Shown: piece by piece, positions 59,001 to 64,000 of the stretch
How the letters are laid out: each line of letters opens with the position of its first letter
Numbering within the stretch: position 1 is the stretch's first letter
Source: Anseranas semipalmata
Lineage: Eukaryota > Chordata > Aves > Anseriformes > Anseranatidae
Assembly (NCBI GenBank): GCA_013399115.1
Contig: VXAA01005202.1
Span: forward strand, 5,968 to 69,967
Direction of reading: 5' to 3'
Length of the DNA: 64,000 nt
Notes under the pieces: generated by a model
What the model was told of the DNA's origin: nothing
The model's database searches: none
Seen by the model: only the letters and a program-made list of their open reading frames with translations
Translations under genes and position numbers: made by a program

Positions 59001-62000
59001 AAACTGCTTTGCCTTCTATAGGGCTGAGAAGCCAGGGGAAAGTGACAGGACTACCCTTAGATAACAAAGAAAAATGCCAGGTATGAGGAGCTCTGGAAAT
59101 GCCAGCCTTAACTAAGTCTTTACATTGGACTCAGCAGACGGTGAAACTCTTGGGAAACAATAAGGAAGGACAGGCATGCAAGAAAAAAAATAAAATATGC
59201 TGCTTCATTTCTCAGAAAAACTGTTATCTCCCTTCCTGCTCCTCCTACAGAAGCAGCCATTTCTGATCCCTGAGATAAAACCAACTGTTTTTAGTTGTTC
59301 CTCCTCCCTTCACCAAGCTCTGCTCCCGCTGCAGCTCCTCCGCCGCAGTCTCTGTGCTCACAGGCAGTGGGAGCTTGGCGAGGTGCCTTCCAGCTCCCTC
59401 CTCCTCCTCACCACCTTACCTGCTCACTCTGACTCCCCAGACCCACTCCTGAGCACAATGTGCCTGGACAGCCTCTGGTTTTCTACCCATTTTCCACTGA
59501 TTGTGTGAAGTCTGTTTGGGGGCTCTTTGGCCACAATCTGCTCAAGTTTTCCTCATTAATTCTATCATATTCCCTTATCCTTTACTCCTCCTGAGAGAAG
59601 AGGAAGTTCTTACAGGTTAATTTTCCAGACCAGCTGCATGTCAATAAATAATTATGCAATATTTAGTGGATATTTACTTAGTGCAAAGGAAAAAAGTCTG
59701 CAGTAATCTATGGAAAAACAAAGCAGGGATATCTTTTCATGCCTTGACAATGGAGCTCTGTTGGGTGACTAGCTCATAGCAGCATCTGCAGTGGAAGCAG
59801 TTAATATTTGTATTTAAAAACACATGAACGTGAGACTAAGGTAGAACATCTAAAAATAACTGTTCTTAATGTTGCTAGGGAGACCTTTATTATAGCCGCT
59901 GTACGTGATGTGCATTGATTACATTCCACGTAGGTAACATTTCTCACTCAGACTAGTAGAAGCTGATGATTCACCCACTCTTACGAGATGGTGTGCAGAA
60001 GCATGCAGGTCGTGGCAGAGAGGAGGTTTACTTGGGTTTCCAACTCTTAAAAAATGAAATGTGCAGTTTTAGTACTTTATTAACAACTTCTTGCCCTTGC
60101 AGATATCTCTTGTTTAACACATTCTGCCTTTTCTAAATCAAAAGTGCTTAGGATTCTAGTAATTGGGGTGATAAATGTAGCAATCCTATCATAAAAATAT
60201 GGGCTACAATTCATATGGTTGGCAAGGCATGTATCTAGAGTTCTCTGTTAAATCTGAGTAGTTTCAACACATTACATTTAAATAAAAAATATATTGACTA
60301 CCTTAAAGATTTTATTTGTCTTTGAGCCTAGTTGATTAGGCCACAGTACTGAAGGCAGAAAATGTATTGCTTGTGTTCTTGCAGTAATATGGACTGCTTT
60401 TAAAAAATACTGTTGAGAAAATGCTGATCAAAAGCTGTTAAGTCAAAATCCAGGAAAAAAAATAGTTTTCATTACCATATTCTAAGCTTTACCCATTCCA
60501 ATAAAAATAACAGTAGATGGAAATGTAGCCCTCATAGAACTTCAGTTTCTGTTTTATATCACAGTTTTCATCTTCCTGACTTTTTTTTTAGTATTGACTT
60601 GGATTAAATAACCTTGTATAGATGACAAATTTTTGCAGAAATTATTCAGGAAGCCAAGCTTCTTTAGGGCTTATTTCATAGAAGTTTTAAATTTCATATT
60701 GAAAATATTTACTTGAGTTTTCCATTTGTTAGACCGACAGCTCAATAAGTAAATTCAAATAGAAGTGTATAATGCTGCATTTCAGGCAGCTGTGGTTTTA
60801 GAGCCAAGCTTCTAAAATCACTGGAATAACTGAAAAGTTGTAGGTTGGTAGTGGGAGGAATTTATAAATAATTTGCTGAGATACTGAGGACAGCAGACAA
60901 GTTCCTCACTTCGTTCAGCCTTCAGACCAGGATTCTGCCTTCTCACTCAGTACACTCTTCTAAACATCACTGAGTGCCCAGAAAAAAAAAACAATGGAAG
61001 TTGAACAGAATGAAAACTGTATGAATATACATGAGTTTTGCCTTCTGGCTTACTGAAGCTACAAGAACACAGTCTGCCCTAAAATGGGAAAATTATTCTT
61101 CAGTTAAGAGTTATTTGATTTTTTTTTCTGTCAGCAGTTTGAAAGTGAACATGAAGAACAAGGATTTAAATCACACCTCTGCCAGAGGTTTTTATCTACT
61201 ATTTTTACTGATAATCCAAACATTAGAGGAAAAAAAAATCCCCAAATAATATTTTTTGTAATTATTTTTGATACCTTCCTTGTCCAGGCAGTTCATTTAG
61301 CCCATTCCTCTAAAGTCTTATACACTACCTCAGTGTACAAGGGTAAGGCTAGGTAACATAGCTTTCCAAGGGGCAAAATGTTTGTGAAGCTACAAGTTGC
61401 TTCTGTCCTTCTAAATGACATTTTTCAGGGTGAAACATGAGGTAATGTTTATAGGTGCATTCAAATTTGGCTTGAGTTTGCCTTGCCTTGAACAGATTCC
61501 GAACAGAAGCAGCACAGACAGTGTAGTATGAAAACAGACTACTAAATAAGCTTTAACAGGATGAAGACAGGAATAGTAGCATTATGCCTTCTCAGCAGAA
61601 ATGTATTACTAATGGTACTTACATAGATTTCAGTAATATAGCTATTTGTCTTATATAGCTGAGCAGAGTAATTTATGTTATTACAAATATGTAGCTGGGG
61701 CTGCCTGCATTGCAGTTAGGTTTGGAACAATTATTGTCATTAAACCTAGTCTTAAGGCCATATCCCTAAGGCAAGCTTTTTGAGTTTGTGCAAAAATATT
61801 TTGTGATAAAACTACCTGCTTAACAGTTGGTCAAGTGAGTCCTCATGCTCTATCTTTTCGTTCTTTGAATCTAGAAAAATCAATGCAGGCACAGGAAGCC
61901 TGTTGTAAAACCCTGTTAGTAGGGAAGAACAGAAAAGAGACTATGTGAATTGATGTTTCTGTTTACCTTTCTCTAGCTTGCTGCCAATACAAAGCAAAAG

Positions 62001-64000
62001 CCAACCTACTGCTCCATGCTCAAATGGCCTTGAGTTTGTGTAAGGAAATGAAGTGAAATGGCCATCTTCCAGCTCTGCTGTGGGAACTGAGGAAACTGTT
62101 TCTTTACTTAGTGCTTGTCAGACTTATCTCTAAAATGGATATTTTTTTTGTCTCCAAAAATTTGTTTACATCAGTGCCTGGTCCAGCAGGCAGGTGATGT
62201 TGACTTCCCGCAATGAGTTCTTTTCATTTTAAACTATTAAGTTGGGTGGATGGGGGGACCAAACAGGAGAGGAAATGAAAGGATCTCTTCAGGTGTTTGT
62301 GAGACGTTCTGCTCCACAAACACCTCCATGTGTGTTTAGATGGACAACTTTTATGTAGAGCCAGTGAGACTGCCCATGCGGATGCTACAACACTGAGAGG
62401 GCTGTGGAGTCTGCCAGTAGACAGGCATGCCTGCAGCGGCTTCCCCCGCTAACGGCAGTAAGGGCTAATAACAGCCTCAGCTCCACGCCAAGATGGCAGA
62501 TGCACAGACATGTGTTCGGGCCTGACCTCACGGCGATAGGAGCGATAACCTCCAGCAGTGAGGCAGCTTCTCGTGGTGGCCTGGTTTGGCCAAGCTTAGC
62601 CAGAGGCTGTGGGACAGAGCAGGCGGCCTGCCCCGGCCCAGCCGCCCACCAGCCCTAGGCATAACCAACCACCTGCGGACACTTCCAATGAAGGGCAAAT
62701 GAGGCATAAAGCCTCACAGGGACCCTCATCTCAAAAGTTATGTTCATCCCTGATGGGTGCATTACCTCTTTTGCCATTGAGCCCTTCCACAGATTCAAAA
62801 TCGCTTTTTAATGCAGTTTGTTGAGGCCTCTACATCAGCCAGAGGCTGATTTGGACTAATCCAGGAAGAGAGCCAAGTATTAAAAAAAAAAAAAAACAAA
62901 AAAAACCTCTGAGGTTGTGGAACATCTAAAATGTATTGATCATGGTGTAATTACACTCAAAATGTATTAGAGGAAGTAGCTAAAACAATCTCCTCTCAGA
63001 GAGAGATGATGTGGGAGCATGCAAGAGGGCCTCAGGGAGGCTGAGGGAGGCTGACTGGAATTCTTATGAGGGATGGTGAATCTGATTCAGAAAATGTAAA
63101 GAAAAGTTTCCTGAGTGAGCACTAAATGACAAATGTGGTAATAAATATCTCAAACTTTTCACTTGCTAAAGATTTAGAAAGCTAGCATTCACATGCATAC
63201 CAAAAGTCAGTGAAGCAGATGAAGCAAGCGGCAGCATACATGTGACAAATCTCACTTGCATCTTTGAATTAAAAAGCAGTTCCTGGACTTAAGATGTAAC
63301 GGCAGGCTGGAAATACAGGAAATCTTCAGTTTGCCTTGGATAGTGGTAATATAAAAAGATTGAATTTGTTACATTTACATTTAAAATGGCTTTTTTTTTT
63401 TTTTTTTAATCTTGGATAAGTTATCTCAGAGCTGCAGTTACTAAGTGGAGGATCTTGTTCTGTGACATAATAAAAAACCGGGTCTGGTGAGATAGTAGCA
63501 GAATCCCTAATTAAGAGACAGGATACTCTAAGCTTGAACATGAGCCTCTTGAAGTAAGTATCCAAAGCACCTTTACATCCAAAACGTTAAGCTCTTGATT
63601 AAACAAGCATAAAGTACTTTTGATGATAATTAAAGATGAGCTTCAGTCAAAATACTGGTTTTGTGTTTGGGCCAAATTAAACCTTGAATTCAAACTCTCA
63701 CTATCTTTTTGTTTTGACCGTTGTGATCCAAACTGTTTCGGCGCTAAGCCATTATTAATAACCAACTCAAGTGCTTTACTTGTTGCACACAAGATTGCAA
63801 AGCTGTTCATAAACAATCAAAGTATCCCTGTTGTAAGACAGTTCATATTAGATGGGTAAATTAAGACATGAAATTAAAAGCCTCTTTTTTTCAGAAGTGA
63901 ATGTTAATTTGGGGTATCCACATCTTTGGGCAGTCAACAGAGGTTTTTTTCCTCCCGTGGCACACAGTCATCACAATTCCAAAGAAAACTCATCAGTTTC
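56040..64000. other. AT-rich non-coding stretch to the right edge
   Basis: About 8 kb of AT-rich DNA without a recognised gene, CpG island or transposon. Simple tracts are a CAA/CA-rich run (57274-57308), a GT run (58515-58526), a TTTG-rich run (about 58700-58740), A runs (62882-62905) and T17 (63391-63407). A GC-richer part at 62400-62660 opens an 84-codon frame without a domain. The 110-codon minus-strand frame at 58109-58441 has a GTGAGT donor-like site at about 58265 but no recognisable product. Confidence 0.4.

Noticed and set aside
1..64000. CRISPR arrays, tRNA, rRNA, snRNA or well-known microRNA genes, endogenous retroviral LTRs or gag/pol frames
   Set aside because: I looked for their diagnostic words and layouts by eye and found none; a tRNAscan, Rfam and RepeatMasker run would be decisive.

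Overview
This is vertebrate nuclear DNA, most likely from a bird, and I see no gene in it that I can name. The evidence for a bird is a 3'-end fragment of a CR1 LINE near 11.6 kb, many heavily decayed copies of old amniote repeats (L3/MIR-like and short palindromic families common in reptile and bird genomes), very few young repeats, and GC-rich CpG patches scattered through AT-rich non-coding sequence. A turtle or crocodilian source is possible, but I would then expect denser repeats. There is nothing prokaryotic or viral: no dense ORFs, operons or CRISPR arrays. One run of 50 N (10589-10638) marks an assembly gap.

Layout. The left edge (1-120) is a truncated CpG island, and a second island lies at about 715-1260. 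Together they suggest a promoter region at or just outside the left edge. From 1.4 to 10 kb the sequence is non-coding with several ancient repeat fragments. A GC-rich stretch surrounds the gap (10.4-11.5 kb), followed by the CR1 fragment. From 17.5 to 27 kb is the most promising regulatory territory: five CpG-rich patches, a G-quadruplex-type motif, clusters of E-box, SOX, FOX and homeodomain-like words, a 14-bp AT palindrome, and two exon-like segments. From 28 to 64 kb the sequence is mostly AT-rich and featureless. It carries a duplicated poly-T unit at 29.7-30 kb, a cluster of ancient repeats at 41.5-48.3 kb, and pentanucleotide, trinucleotide and dinucleotide microsatellites at 48.5, 54.0 and 55.8 kb.

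Coding potential. All 60-240-codon open frames are isolated, overlap frames on the other strand, and show no domain I recognise. The longest is 242 codons on the minus strand (16205-16933); I list it only as an orphan frame of doubtful status. The window is best read as intergenic or long-intron DNA with possible promoter and enhancer elements. Family names for the ancient repeats come from sequence patterns I recognise; a RepeatMasker run and a multi-species alignment would be needed to confirm them.
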